From: Rubrobacter indicoceani
GTDB lineage: Bacteria > Actinomycetota > Rubrobacteria > Rubrobacterales > Rubrobacteraceae
DNA: 64,000 nt
Assembly (NCBI RefSeq): GCF_003568865.1
Contig: NZ_CP031116.1
Location: 62,001 to 126,000 of the forward strand
Direction of reading: 5' to 3'
Shown here: positions 1 to 9,615 of the stretch, piece after piece
How positions within the stretch are numbered: the first letter of the stretch is position 1
Layout: each line of letters starts with the position of its first letter
Program-made: the position numbers and the translations under genes
The notes under the pieces: model-generated
What the model saw: only the letters and a program-made list of their open reading frames with translations
The model's database searches: none
What the model was told of the DNA's origin: nothing

Positions 1-1
1 T

Positions 2-1015
2 CGGGACTTCATCGCCGCCTGCGTCGCGGGTTACGAGGTCGGGATCAGGGTCGGGGAATTTCTCGGACGCAGCCACTACAGGGTCTTCCACACCACGGGG
101 ACGGCGGGGACGCCCGCATCGGCGGTGGCGGTCTCGCGCCTGCTCGACCTCTCAGAAGACGAGACGCTTCACGCCCTCGGTTCGGCGGGGACGCAGGCGG
201 CGGGGCTCTGGGAGTTTCTTGGAGACGCCGCCGACTCAAAGCAGCTCCACACCGCAAAGGCCGCCTCCGACGGGCTGCTTTCAGCGTACCTCGCCCGGGA
301 TGGTCTCACCGGGGCGAAGCGCATCCTCGAGGGCCGGCAGGGGATGGGTGCGGGGATGTCGACCGACGCCGATCCGTCACGCCTGTCAGAGGGGCTCGGG
401 GAGCGGTGGGCGGTCCTTGAAACCTCGTTCAAGTTCCACGCTTCGTGCAGGCATACGCACCCGGCGGCGGACGCGCTGCTCGCCGGGATGGAGGAGCACG
501 GCCTTGCGGCGGGCGACATCCGGCGTGTAACCGCGCGGGTACACCGTGGGGCGGTGGACGTGCTCGGCTCGGTCAGGGACCCGCAGACAGTCCACCAGTC
601 AAAGTTCTCTATGGGCTTCGTGCTGGCCCTGATCGCGGTTCGAGGGCGGGCGGGAATCACGGACTTCACCGAAGCCGCGCTGAAGGACGGGGAGCTGCGA
701 GCCTTTCACGACAAGGTCGGGATGGTCGTGGACCGGGAAGTGGATGCGGCGTATCCGAAGCGGTGGATCGGCCTCGTGGACATCGAGACTGCGGACGGTG
801 AAATCGTAACCGCCCGCGTGGACGAGCCTAAGGGCGACCCGCAGAACACGCTCTCCCGGGACGAGATCGAAGAAAAAACGAAAAGCCTCGCCGCCTTTGG
901 AAACGGGGCGGACAGAGAAGAGGTAAAGAGGATAATCGCCCGCGCGTGGAACCTCGAAAACGAAGTGAACGTCCGGGACATGCTCCCGGCGGGCGGATCA
1001 CCGACGACGGTCTGA
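2..1015 (+). CDS. MmgE/PrpD family protein (5' end outside window)
   Basis: The reading frame is open from base 2, so the gene starts before the window; about 337 codons are visible. The first visible residues (AACVAGYEVGIRVGEFLG, then HTTGTAGT) are typical of the MmgE/PrpD fold, which includes 2-methylcitrate dehydratase and cis-aconitate decarboxylase-like lyases. A later SFKFHASCRHTHPAADAL segment and a QSKFSMGFVLAL segment also match the family. It is followed closely by an acyl-CoA dehydrogenase, a zinc dehydrogenase and an aldehyde dehydrogenase on the same strand, so a role in degradation of an organic acid is likely. The substrate cannot be read from the sequence, because members of this family act on several acids. 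Confidence 0.85.
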   Translation, partial: RDFIAACVAGYEVGIRVGEFLGRSHYRVFHTTGTAGTPASAVAVSRLLDLSEDETLHALGSAGTQAAGLWEFLGDAADSKQLHTAKAASDGLLSAYLARDGLTGAKRILEGRQGMGAGMSTDADPSRLSEGLGERWAVLETSFKFHASCRHTHPAADALLAGMEEHGLAAGDIRRVTARVHRGAVDVLGSVRDPQTVHQSKFSMGFVLALIAVRGRAGITDFTEAALKDGELRAFHDKVGMVVDREVDAAYPKRWIGLVDIETADGEIVTARVDEPKGDPQNTLSRDEIEEKTKSLAAFGNGADREEVKRIIARAWNLENEVNVRDMLPAGGSPTTV

Positions 1016-1076
1016 AGACCGGGAAAGGACGGCCGTAATCTCGGAGACCACGGACATCGAGAAGCTTCGGCAGGGG

Positions 1077-2195
1077 GTGAGGCAGGTCTGCGACCGCTTC
1101 CCGAACGAGTACTGGCGCGACCTCGACGCGCGGCGCGAGTACCCGGAGGAGTGGGTTCGGGCGATGGTCGAGTCGAAGTACCTCTCGGCTTTGATCCCGC
1201 AGGAATACGGCGGCCTCGGCCTGAACCTCCTGCAGGCCTGCGCGATCATGGAGGAGGCCAACCGCAGCGGGGCGAACGCCAACCCGGCCCACGCCCAGAT
1301 GTACGTGATGGGCACGGTCCTGCGGCACGGAAGCGAAGAGCAGAAGCGCGACCTTCTGCCGAAGATAGCCTCCGGCGAGGTCCGGCTGCAGGCCTTCGGC
1401 GTCACCGAACCCGAGGCCGGAACCGAGACGACCGCCATAAAAACATTCGCGGAGCGCAAAGGCGACAAGTACATCGTAAACGGGCGGAAGATCTACATCT
1501 CCCGCGTCCAGTACTCGGACTTTATGGTCCTTCTTGCCCGCACCACGCCTATCGAGGAGGTCGAGAAGAAGTCCGCCGGGCTCTCGGTGTTTATAATCGA
1601 CCTGCGCGACATCAAGGGGAAGAACCTGACGGTCAGACGCCGCCGGGTGATGATGAACAACTTCACAAACGAACTGGAGTTCAGCAACGTCGAGGTCCCG
1701 GCAAAGAACCGCATCGGGGAGGAGGGGCGCGGCCTCAAGTACATCTTCGATGGCATGAACGCCGAGCGCATCCTTATCGCCGCCGAGTGCGTCGGCGACG
1801 GACGGTTCTTTCTTGAACGCGCCGTTTCCCGGGCAAACGAGCGGGAGGTCTTCGGACGCCCCATCGGCCGGAATCAGGGGGTGCAGTTCCCCATCTCCCG
1901 CGCCTACGTCAACCTCGAAGCCGCTAACCTGATGGTCGAGAAAGCCGCCCGGCTCTTCGACGCCGGCGAACCGTGCGGAGCCGAAGCGAACATGGCGAAG
2001 CTCCTCGCCGCCGATGCAAGCTGGGAATGTGGCAATGTCGCACTACAGACGCTCGGTGGTTACGGGGTGGACTCCGAGTACGACGTGGAGCGGAAGCTCC
2101 GGGAGACGCGGCTCTATCAGGTGGCGCCTGTTTCTACGAACCTGATCCTCTCTCACATCGGAGAGCGGGTTCTCGGGATGCCGAGGAGTTTCTAG
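1077..2195 (+). CDS. acyl-CoA dehydrogenase
   Basis: The 372-residue product has the acyl-CoA dehydrogenase layout: an N-terminal helical part (SALIPQEYGGLGL), the mid-domain signature (AFGVTEPEAGTET), and a C-terminal helical domain (FGRPIGRNQGVQFPIS; LQTLGGYGVDSEYDVERKLRE). It would oxidise an acyl-CoA to the enoyl-CoA with FAD as cofactor. GTG at 1077 is the first ordinary start, but similar-looking sequence (ISETTDIEKLRQ) continues in frame upstream to about 1038, where only GTA or ATC is available. The real N terminus may therefore be about 13 residues longer and use a rare start. It lies about 60 bp after the MmgE/PrpD gene and is probably co-transcribed with it. Confidence 0.85.
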   Translation: MRQVCDRFPNEYWRDLDARREYPEEWVRAMVESKYLSALIPQEYGGLGLNLLQACAIMEEANRSGANANPAHAQMYVMGTVLRHGSEEQKRDLLPKIASGEVRLQAFGVTEPEAGTETTAIKTFAERKGDKYIVNGRKIYISRVQYSDFMVLLARTTPIEEVEKKSAGLSVFIIDLRDIKGKNLTVRRRRVMMNNFTNELEFSNVEVPAKNRIGEEGRGLKYIFDGMNAERILIAAECVGDGRFFLERAVSRANEREVFGRPIGRNQGVQFPISRAYVNLEAANLMVEKAARLFDAGEPCGAEANMAKLLAADASWECGNVALQTLGGYGVDSEYDVERKLRETRLYQVAPVSTNLILSHIGERVLGMPRSF

Positions 2196-2522
2196 GTAGC
2201 CGCCGCGCCGGCTCGCAGGTCCCGGCTCGCGGACAAGTCAGGGTCGAGCGTCCCGGTGCAGGGGGCTTTACCCGCGGCCACGATGCGACGGTGAGCAGGT
2301 TTGCGGGTCACTCTGTCCGGCCTGAGCGCTCGAAGAAGCCAGCCGGGGTCTATCAGCACTAGGGTCAGGGGTGATAACGGGAGGGGGCCGTCGAGGCTGG
2401 TCGGTCGGGAAACAGGAGATCGGGTGCGGCCCCGGTCGTTCCCCGGGGAAAGGCGTATTTGTCTATACTTTCGGGCGGGAAAGGGCATCGCGCCGACATT
2501 GAGGCAGAAGGGGGCGACGGAC
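2196..2522. other. intergenic stretch, probable promoter region
   Basis: This 327-base gap between the acyl-CoA dehydrogenase and the zinc dehydrogenase holds no convincing gene in either direction. The only notable signal is TATACT at 2464-2469, a plausible -10 element about 54 bases before the downstream ATG. No good -35 is seen at normal spacing, so the call is weak. Confidence 0.3.
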
Positions 2523-3614
2523 ATGCAGGGGAAGGTCGCAGCGCTGGTCGGGCCGGAGACGGTCGAGATCAAATCATTCGAAGTCCCCGAACCGGAGCCG
2601 GGGGCGGTCGTTACAAAGGTCCGGCGGGCGAACACCTGCGGCTCCGAGGTCCACATCTACCATCACCATCACCCGCTGCTCCGGGAGTGCGTCCTCGGCC
2701 ACGAGTTCGTCGGGGAGGTCGCCGCGCTCGGAGAGGGCGTTACGACGGACTACGCGGGTCAGACGGTATCGGTCGGGGACCGGGTGATCGCGCCCTACTA
2801 CAGAACGTGCCGCAAGTGCATCGCCTGCCTCAAGGGGAACTTCAACCTGTGCCAGAAGGCGTACTCGTTCTGGTCGCAGCGGGCGGAGGACTTTCCGCAC
2901 TTCACCGGGGCTTTCGCAACCCACTACTACATCCAGCCCGACCAGTACTTCTACAAGGTTCCGGACTCCGTCCCGGACGAGGTCGTCGCCGGGGCGAACT
3001 GCGGGCTGTCGCAGGTTCTCTACGGGCTGCACCGGCTCGGGGTTTCGGCGGGGGAGAGCGTCGTTGTTCAGGGGGCGGGCGGCCTCGGGCTCTACGCGTG
3101 CGCCGTCGCGAAAGAGATGGGGGCGAAGGTCATAGTCGTCGAGGGGATACCGGAGCGCATCGAGCTCGCGAAACGGTTCGGGGCGGAGCATGTGGTGGAC
3201 ATGGGGGAGCTTGCGACCTCCGAAGACCGGCTCGAGCGGGTGCATGGGTTGACGGACGGCTACGGGGCCGACGTTGTGATGGAGCTTACGGGCGTTCCGG
3301 CGGCGTTTGTCGAGGCGATCGCGCTCGTCAGGCCGGGGGGCAGGGTCGGGGAGATCGGCAACGTCAGCATCGGGGCGGAGCATGAGATCCCGCTCGCGCC
3401 GGGCCTTATAACGCGCAAGGCCGTTACGGTTCAGGGCTTTGTGAGGTACCAGCCGTGGTACCTGTACCGGGCCATAAGGTTCCTTGAACGCCGCCACGCC
3501 GAACACCCCTTCGCGGAGCTTTCGGACCGGGAGTACGCGCTCGAAGAGGTGGGGGAGGCCATAGAGCGCGAGGAGGCCCGGCAGGTGGCACGTCCGGCGA
3601 TAGTCCCGGTTTAG
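2523..3614 (+). CDS. zinc-binding alcohol dehydrogenase (MDR family)
   Basis: The 363-residue medium-chain dehydrogenase/reductase has the catalytic-zinc region (NTCGSEVH ... LGHEFVGEV, near residues 36-70), a structural zinc four-cysteine loop (CRKCIACLKGNFNLC), and a Rossmann motif (GAGGLGLYACAVAKEMGA). It should oxidise an alcohol or polyol using NAD(P). The frame is open further upstream, but ATG 2523 is preceded by a purine-rich site (GAAGGGGG) and by the first conserved residues, so it is preferred. The aldehyde dehydrogenase follows 42 bases later, suggesting successive alcohol-to-aldehyde-to-acid oxidation. The substrate is unknown. Confidence 0.85.
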   Translation: MQGKVAALVGPETVEIKSFEVPEPEPGAVVTKVRRANTCGSEVHIYHHHHPLLRECVLGHEFVGEVAALGEGVTTDYAGQTVSVGDRVIAPYYRTCRKCIACLKGNFNLCQKAYSFWSQRAEDFPHFTGAFATHYYIQPDQYFYKVPDSVPDEVVAGANCGLSQVLYGLHRLGVSAGESVVVQGAGGLGLYACAVAKEMGAKVIVVEGIPERIELAKRFGAEHVVDMGELATSEDRLERVHGLTDGYGADVVMELTGVPAAFVEAIALVRPGGRVGEIGNVSIGAEHEIPLAPGLITRKAVTVQGFVRYQPWYLYRAIRFLERRHAEHPFAELSDREYALEEVGEAIEREEARQVARPAIVPV

Positions 3615-3656
3615 CAGGGGAAACAGGACAGGGAAAAGGGCAAGTAGGAGGCACAC

Positions 3657-5168
3657 ATGCAGATAGTCGAGCGTCCGACCTCGCAGGGGGTCCGGGAGTA
3701 CGAGATGCTGATCGGCGGCGAGTGGGTCGGGTCGCTCTCCGGGAAGACCCTCGATAGCACCAACCCGTTTACCGGAAAGGCCTGGGCGACGGTTCAGGAG
3801 GCCGCAGCCGAGGACGTAGACCGCGCCGTGAAGGCCGCCCGGTACGCTTTTGACGAAGGCCCCTGGGGGAAGATGACCGGGACCGAGCGGGCGCGGCTCC
3901 TTCGCAAATTCGCCGAACTGCTCGGGGAGAACGCCGAGGAGCTCGCCTACGTCGAGTCAACGGACAACGGCAAGCTTCTGCGCGAGATGGGGGCGCAGAT
4001 GAAGGGCCTGCCGGAGTGGTACTACTACTTTGCCGGGGCCGCGGACAAGGTGCAGGGGGCGACCATCCCCTCCGACAAGCCGAACTTCTTTGTCTACACG
4101 CGCAAGGAGCCGATCGGGGTCGTCGGGGCGATAACGCCCTGGAACTCGCCGCTGCTGCTGCTCTCGTTCAAGCTCGCCCCGGCCCTTGCGGCGGGCTGCA
4201 CCTTTGTCGTGAAGCCGGCGGAGCACACCTCGGCCTCGACGCTGGAGTTCGCGAAGCTCTTCGAGGAGGCGGGTTTCCCGCCCGGGGTCTTCAACGTCGT
4301 GACGGGCTACGGCGGCGACGCCGGGGCGGCGCTCACGGCCCATCCCGGCGTAGACAAGGTCGCGTTCACCGGCTCGACGGAGACGGGGAAGCTCGTGATG
4401 AAGAGCGCGGCGGATCACCTCGCGAAAGTAACCCTCGAACTCGGTGGCAAGTCCCCGAACATCGTCTTTGACGACGCCGACCTCGAAGCCGCGTCAAACG
4501 GGGTGGTCTCCGGGATCTTTGCGGCGACGGGGCAGACCTGCATCGCCGGCTCAAGGCTGCTCGTGCACAGAAAGGCGCACGACGAGGTGGTGGAGCGGCT
4601 CTCCGAGAGGGCGGCAACGATCAAGCTCGGCGACCCGCTGCAGACGGAGACGGAGATGGGGCCGTCGGCGTTCCGAGAGCAGATGGACAAGGTGCTGAAC
4701 TACATAGACATCGCGAAGGGCGAGGGGGCGGAGGTCGTCTCCGGCGGCGGGCGGCCCGCCGGAGACGAGGTAAAAGACGGGTTCTTTGTCGAGCCGACGA
4801 TCATCACCGGCGTGGACAACGAGATGCGCGTCGCGCGGGAGGAGATATTCGGCCCCGTGCTCTCCGTGATCCCGGTCGAGAGCGAGGAGGAGATAGTCCG
4901 CATCGCCAACGACACACAGTACGGCCTGGCCGCCGGGGTCTGGACAAAGGACATCCAGCGCGCCCACCGCGTCGCACACGCCCTCCGGGCCGGGACGGTC
5001 TGGGTGAATTCCTACCGCACCCTCTCGTTCAACACACCGTTCGGGGGCTACAAGACAAGCGGCCTCGGGCGAGAGAACGGCCTCGAAGCCGTCGAGGAAT
5101 ACTGTGAGACGAAGGCCGTCTGGGTCGAGCTCTCGGGGAACACCCGCGATCCGTTCACGCTCGGCTAG
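3657..5168 (+). CDS. aldehyde dehydrogenase
   Basis: The 503-residue NAD(P)-dependent aldehyde dehydrogenase is full length. The catalytic glutamate is E261 (VTLELGGKSPN) and the nucleophilic cysteine is C295 (GQTCIAGSR). The cofactor region ITPWNSPLLL and the substrate-side motif EEIFGPVL are also present. ATG 3657 has a strong ribosome site (GTAGGAGG) eight bases upstream. It is the last gene of the catabolic run that begins at the window edge and probably takes the product of the preceding dehydrogenase to a carboxylic acid. The overall sequence resembles betaine-aldehyde and hydroxymuconic-semialdehyde type enzymes, but the substrate cannot be fixed. Confidence 0.92.
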   Translation: MQIVERPTSQGVREYEMLIGGEWVGSLSGKTLDSTNPFTGKAWATVQEAAAEDVDRAVKAARYAFDEGPWGKMTGTERARLLRKFAELLGENAEELAYVESTDNGKLLREMGAQMKGLPEWYYYFAGAADKVQGATIPSDKPNFFVYTRKEPIGVVGAITPWNSPLLLLSFKLAPALAAGCTFVVKPAEHTSASTLEFAKLFEEAGFPPGVFNVVTGYGGDAGAALTAHPGVDKVAFTGSTETGKLVMKSAADHLAKVTLELGGKSPNIVFDDADLEAASNGVVSGIFAATGQTCIAGSRLLVHRKAHDEVVERLSERAATIKLGDPLQTETEMGPSAFREQMDKVLNYIDIAKGEGAEVVSGGGRPAGDEVKDGFFVEPTIITGVDNEMRVAREEIFGPVLSVIPVESEEEIVRIANDTQYGLAAGVWTKDIQRAHRVAHALRAGTVWVNSYRTLSFNTPFGGYKTSGLGRENGLEAVEEYCETKAVWVELSGNTRDPFTLG

Positions 5169-5309
5169 CGCCGCCCGGACAGCGGGTTCGCCTCGCGTTC
5201 GAGCCTCGCCCGGAACCGTCCGGAACACGGAGCACCGCCGGGCCTGTAACATGGGGCGAGCGCCGTTCCGGCGGTGTTCGGCGGCGTACTGTTCGAGGGA
5301 GGTCTTTCG

Positions 5310-6482
5310 TTGAAAGTAGCGGGGCGGATCGGGCGTCTTGGGACGGAGAGCGCGTTCAGCGTGCTCGCAAAGGCAAAGGCGCTGGAGGCCGCCGGACGCG
5401 ACATCATCCACCTCGAGATAGGCGAGCCGGATTTCGAGACGCCGCCTCACATAGTCGAGGCGGGCTGCCGGGCCCTTCGGGACGGACACACCCACTACAC
5501 CCCCGCGGCCGGGGTGACGGAGCTTCGGGAGGCGATAGCCGAGGACGTGTCGCGGAGCCGGGGCATCGAGGTGAACCCCGCGCAGGTCGTCGTTACGCCG
5601 GGCGGGAAGCCGATCATGTTCTTCGCGATGCTCGCGCTCGTTGAGCCGGGCGACGAGGTCGTTTTGCCGAACCCGGCGTTCCCGATCTACGAATCAATGG
5701 TCCGCTTCGCGGGCGGCGTCCCGGTCCTCGTGCCCCTGCGCCAGGAGAACGACTTCCGCTTCGACCTCGATGAGTTCCGGGCGGCCCTGTCGGAGAGGAC
5801 GCGGCTCGTTGTCCTGAACTCCCCGGCGAACCCGACGGGCGGCGTCCTGAGGCGGGAGGACTTCGCCGCCATAGCAGAGGCGCTTCGGGAGTACCCGGCG
5901 GCGACCGTTCTCTCGGACGAGATATATTCCCGGCTGCTCTTCGAGGGGGATTTCGCGAGCATCACCGCCGAGGAAGGGTTTTCGCCGTCGGAGCGGACGA
6001 TCGTCCTCGACGGTTTCTCGAAGACCTACGCGATGACGGGCTGGCGCATCGGCTACGGTGTGATGCCCGGGGGACTCGCCGTCCACGTTGACCGCCTTCA
6101 GGTCAACTCCAACTCCTGCACGAACGCCGCCGCCCAGCAGGCCGCCATCGCCGCTATAACGGGGCCGCAGGACGCGGTGGAGGCGATGCGCGAGGAGTTC
6201 CGCGTCCGGTGTGGCCTGATGGCCGACGGCCTGAACGGCCTGCCCGGCATAGAGTGCGCGGAGCCGAAGGGCGCGTTCTACGCCTTCCCGCGCATCACGG
6301 AGACCGGAAAGACCGCCGACGAGCTCGCCGACCGGCTGCTGCAGGAGGCCGGGGTCGCGTGTCTCTCGGGGACGGGCTTCGGGGAGTACGGCGAGGGGCA
6401 CCTCAGGTTCTCGTGCGCGAACTCGCGGGAGAACATCGCGGAGGCCGTGCAGAGGATCGGGGGCGTCCTCCAGCGGTTGTGA
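5310..6482 (+). CDS. class I/II pyridoxal-phosphate aminotransferase
   Basis: The 390-residue product is a fold-type I aminotransferase related to aspartate and aromatic aminotransferases. Visible landmarks are IHLEIGEPDFETP near residue 34, NSPANPTGG at 170-178, SDEIYS at 202-207, the PLP-binding lysine K238 in DGFSKTYAMTGWRIGY, and a C-terminal arginine region (LRFSCANS). The frame extends upstream, but TTG 5310 follows a GAGGGAGG ribosome site and gives a standard N terminus. It is separated by about 140 bases from the aldehyde dehydrogenase and may be an independent unit. Confidence 0.88.
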   Translation: MKVAGRIGRLGTESAFSVLAKAKALEAAGRDIIHLEIGEPDFETPPHIVEAGCRALRDGHTHYTPAAGVTELREAIAEDVSRSRGIEVNPAQVVVTPGGKPIMFFAMLALVEPGDEVVLPNPAFPIYESMVRFAGGVPVLVPLRQENDFRFDLDEFRAALSERTRLVVLNSPANPTGGVLRREDFAAIAEALREYPAATVLSDEIYSRLLFEGDFASITAEEGFSPSERTIVLDGFSKTYAMTGWRIGYGVMPGGLAVHVDRLQVNSNSCTNAAAQQAAIAAITGPQDAVEAMREEFRVRCGLMADGLNGLPGIECAEPKGAFYAFPRITETGKTADELADRLLQEAGVACLSGTGFGEYGEGHLRFSCANSRENIAEAVQRIGGVLQRL

Positions 6483-6509
6483 GCCGGGCAGACGCCGAGC
6501 GGAAGCTCG

Positions 6510-7601
6510 CTACTTCCGGGCGATGTAGTAGCTGTTCTGGGGGTCGTGCTCGAGCCGGTGGACTTCGACGTTCCGGAACCCGGCCTCGCCGAGCATCTCG
6601 GTGGCCTTCTCCTCGCCCCACATCGTGCCGAGCCCGAGGCCGCCCTCGCCGTAGAGCGAGACGGGCATGCAGTGCATGGTCGAGACGGTGTAGAGAAACG
6701 GTCCGAGGGGATGGTCGAGGTTTCCGTGGAGGTGGCTGTGCGCGGCGATGTCCTGCATCAGGTAGACGCCGTCGGGTTTCAGGGCGCGGTTTACGGCGGC
6801 GAGCACGATGTCGGGGCGGGCCTGATCGTGAACCGCGTCGAAAGTCGTCACGAGGCTGTAGGCCTCCGCCTCGTCGAGGGTCGCCGCGTCCAAGACGATA
6901 AAGCGAGTGTTCGCGAGGCCGTCTTTTTCTGACTGCTCCCTTGCCCGACCGACGGCCTCTTCGGAGAGGTCGTAGCCGGAGAAACGGCTGTTCGGGTACG
7001 ACCGGGCCAGCGCGTTCATGGCCCGCCCGCTTCCGCACCCGACGTCCAGAACGTCTATCCCGGCCTCCAGCCGCTCCGCCAGGCCGGGGACGAGGGGGAG
7101 GATGTGCTCGTGAAGGGCCGCCCCGACGGTCTGAGCGCTGTCCTCGGCCATGACGGCGTGGAAGCGCGGGTAGCTTGAGTACGGGACGCCGCCGCCCCCG
7201 TGAAAGCGGGCGACTATCTCGTCCTCGACCGCCCCGAGAAGCGGGACGTACTGGCAGAAGGCGGCGATGTTCTCCGGGGCGGCGGCGCGGGTCAGGCAGG
7301 CGGCGTGTTCGGGCGGCAGCGAGTATCTGTCTTTGTCCGGGTCGTGCTCGACTATCCGCCCGACGACCATCGCGCCGAGCCACTCCCGGACGTAGCGTTC
7401 GTTCAGGTTCGCGGCGGCGGCTATCCCTTCGCTCGTGGCGGGCGGCATCCCGCTTATCGTGTCGAAGAGGCCGGTGCGGTGACCGATGGAGGTCATCAGG
7501 GCAAGGGAGCCTTCGTTCAGGACGCTTATCATGCGCTCCGCGAAGGCTTCCGATCTCCCCCGGTCGAAGGCTTCCGTCCCGGTCGTGTTTCCCTGCGTCA
7601 T
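6510..7601 (-). CDS. class I SAM-dependent methyltransferase with N-terminal winged-helix domain
   Basis: The 363-residue product has an N-terminal helical/winged-helix segment (about residues 20-90, NEGSLALMTSIGHRTGLFD) as in small-molecule O-methyltransferases. A Rossmann methyltransferase domain follows, with the SAM motif VLDVGCGSGRA at 184-194 and an acidic cofactor-ribose site (SGYDLSEEAV). The late motif LKPDGVYLMQD is also present. It ends 28 bases from the convergent aminotransferase gene. The natural substrate is unknown; ubiE-like or rebM-like names would be over-calls. Confidence 0.85.
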   Translation of the reverse strand: MTQGNTTGTEAFDRGRSEAFAERMISVLNEGSLALMTSIGHRTGLFDTISGMPPATSEGIAAAANLNERYVREWLGAMVVGRIVEHDPDKDRYSLPPEHAACLTRAAAPENIAAFCQYVPLLGAVEDEIVARFHGGGGVPYSSYPRFHAVMAEDSAQTVGAALHEHILPLVPGLAERLEAGIDVLDVGCGSGRAMNALARSYPNSRFSGYDLSEEAVGRAREQSEKDGLANTRFIVLDAATLDEAEAYSLVTTFDAVHDQARPDIVLAAVNRALKPDGVYLMQDIAAHSHLHGNLDHPLGPFLYTVSTMHCMPVSLYGEGGLGLGTMWGEEKATEMLGEAGFRNVEVHRLEHDPQNSYYIARK

Positions 7602-7763
7602 CGTCGCTCCTCTCCGGTCCCCCGGCTTTCCGTCGCTACCGTCTCCGCCGAAGCCTGCGAGAAGGTCGGGCCCCGTCCGGGAAGGTTTCGTCCGTGCGCT
7701 CTGCTCTATCCCTGCATCCCGCCACCCGTCAGGGTTCTGCAGCTTTTATTCTACGCCGCCCGT

Positions 7764-9458
7764 CTAACTGAGTTGAAGGGTGAGCAGGCGGGTGAGGGTC
7801 GGTCTGTCGGAGGCGTCGAGGGCGGAGGCCTCGAAGGTCAGCCTCGCGGCGCGGCCTTCGAGGTCGAGGGTCGCTATCTGGTCGCAGAAGAAGAGTTCCG
7901 GGTGGAGGAGCCGCCAGGTGAGCGGGTCCGGTCCGGCGCCCGAGAGCCTCGCCGCCAGGCGACCGGCCAGCCTGTGGCGCTTTGTCCAGGCGTTTTTCTG
8001 CAGCCGGGACTTCTCTTCCGGCAGGGCGTTTCGCAGCGGCGACGAGACCGCCTGATACACCCGGCTCTGCGCCCCGTCGGAGGGCGCCGGGAACCCGGCC
8101 CCGGCGACGTAGCCGTGATGAACGTCCCCGGAGAGGACCGTTACCGTTGCGGGGGCTCGGCCCTTACGGGCCTTCTTACCGTTCGCCACGGCTTCTATCA
8201 GGCGGGTGAGCCGAAGGAACGACCCCCGGAACGACGGCCAGTGGTCGAGGTCCTGAGCCCGGCGCACCCTCTCGGCCCACCGGGCGAGCGCCCCTCCGAA
8301 GACGCCTTTTGCGAGGGCTTCGTCCCAGCTCTGGAGGTGGTGCATGCCCGGTCCGAGGAGCAGCGGCACGGAGGTTCCGAGCAGGAGGTGGTCGAAGTCC
8401 CCGGTGGTCTTACCGTCAAGCCAGCGCCACGTGGCCTCGTCGAGCATCGAGCGGTCGGGTTCTTCAAGAACGCGGCTCCCGCGGGAGTCGATCATGACGA
8501 GCCGCACGCCGCCGAAGTCCCGGTGGTAGCTCCACCTCACCCCTTCGGGGGTGCGGTGGGCGTGGTAGGCGAAGTCCCTCAGTACGGGCCAGGCGTCGCC
8601 CGACTCCCCGGCGGTCCTTATCTTGCGGTAGAGGTCGTCGCGGGCGAGCTCGTCGGGGGAGAGGTTGCCGAGGTGCTGGTAAAGCCAGTAGGAGGCGTAG
8701 CCGCCGATGATCTGCCTGTTCCACCAGGGCTTCAGGCGGGATTCGTCCACCCAGGACTCGGAGATGTTCCAGTCGTCGTCGAGCTCGTGGTCGTCGAAGA
8801 TCATGGCCGACGGAACGGTCGAGAAAAGCCAGCGCACGGCTTCGTCACCCCAAGAATCCCGGTAGAGGCGGGCGTACTCCTCGAAGTCCCGGACTACCTC
8901 GCCGGGTTCGTGCTCGGGGTTCCGGCGCGAGCGGATAAACTCCATGGTGTCGAAGGGGGGCTTGTGGGCGTAGATCTGATCCCCCAGCAGCACGAGCACG
9001 TCCGGCAGCTCCCCGGGCTCCCCGTCCCGGAGCCGCCTTGCGGCGGCGAGCGCGGTCGCGCGGAGCGCGTCCACCCCGAGGCCGCGCTCGTCGTCTTTGC
9101 GCGAAAGGTTGTACGGCGGCTCGTGCGGGGCCGAGATGCGGCACGAACCGAAGGTCAGCTTCAGCGCGCCGTTCTCCCTGAAGGTCCGGATCGCCGGGGG
9201 CGGAAACCCGGAGGCCGCGGAACCTGAGCCTCCCTCCGGCCAGACAGGCCGCCCGTCGAGCCGGACCTCGTACTCGTAGACGCCCCCGGCTTCGAGCCCC
9301 GTTACGTGGACAAGGGCGTAGTGGTGATCCCGAACGCAGAAAGTCCGGGACCGGCAGCCGAGTACCTCCACCTCGCAGGCGGCCGAGGTCTCAAGCCAGA
9401 CCGTCGCCTCCGACGCCCCGACGTAGCGAAGCATCGGCCCGAGAACAAGCTCAGACAC
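7764..9458 (-). CDS. PhoD-like metallophosphoesterase
   Basis: The 564-residue product resembles the PhoD / alkaline phosphatase D superfamily. It has an N-terminal beta domain (about residues 1-90) followed by metal-site motifs: TFGSCR, VLLGDQIYAH, FDDHELDDDWN, and VLSGDVHHGYVAGAG. These supply the Asp/Asn/His ligands of a binuclear centre. No signal peptide is seen, so the protein is probably cytoplasmic, unlike classic secreted PhoD. It would hydrolyse a phosphomonoester or phosphodiester. It is on the minus strand upstream of the methyltransferase gene (about 160 bases apart). Confidence 0.85.
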   Translation of the reverse strand: MSELVLGPMLRYVGASEATVWLETSAACEVEVLGCRSRTFCVRDHHYALVHVTGLEAGGVYEYEVRLDGRPVWPEGGSGSAASGFPPPAIRTFRENGALKLTFGSCRISAPHEPPYNLSRKDDERGLGVDALRATALAAARRLRDGEPGELPDVLVLLGDQIYAHKPPFDTMEFIRSRRNPEHEPGEVVRDFEEYARLYRDSWGDEAVRWLFSTVPSAMIFDDHELDDDWNISESWVDESRLKPWWNRQIIGGYASYWLYQHLGNLSPDELARDDLYRKIRTAGESGDAWPVLRDFAYHAHRTPEGVRWSYHRDFGGVRLVMIDSRGSRVLEEPDRSMLDEATWRWLDGKTTGDFDHLLLGTSVPLLLGPGMHHLQSWDEALAKGVFGGALARWAERVRRAQDLDHWPSFRGSFLRLTRLIEAVANGKKARKGRAPATVTVLSGDVHHGYVAGAGFPAPSDGAQSRVYQAVSSPLRNALPEEKSRLQKNAWTKRHRLAGRLAARLSGAGPDPLTWRLLHPELFFCDQIATLDLEGRAARLTFEASALDASDRPTLTRLLTLQLS

Positions 9459-9521
9459 CGCTTGCAGCCCGACTCAGCGGTACTTCGGTGGCGGTCATTG
9501 CGGCAGGATACACCAGACGCA

Positions 9522-9560
9522 GCAAAGAGGCCCGGACGATCACCAAAGATCCTCCGGGCC
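9522..9560 (-). terminator. hairpin terminator after manganese catalase gene
   Basis: On the minus strand GGCCCGGA (9560-9553) pairs with TCCGGGCC (9536-9529), with three further pairs (ATC/GAT) inside, followed by TCTTTGC. It lies about 55 bases beyond the stop of the minus-strand manganese catalase gene. It is a probable factor-independent terminator with a short U tract. Confidence 0.65.
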
Positions 9561-9615
9561 CGGATAAGTGCTTATTCGATTATCTGTTTACTTGTTTGCG
9601 AGCTGCCGGGGTTCC

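Noticed and set aside
7200-9227. Long plus-strand frame of about 675 codons
   Set aside because: It is antisense to the methyltransferase and PhoD-like genes, whose motifs are clear.
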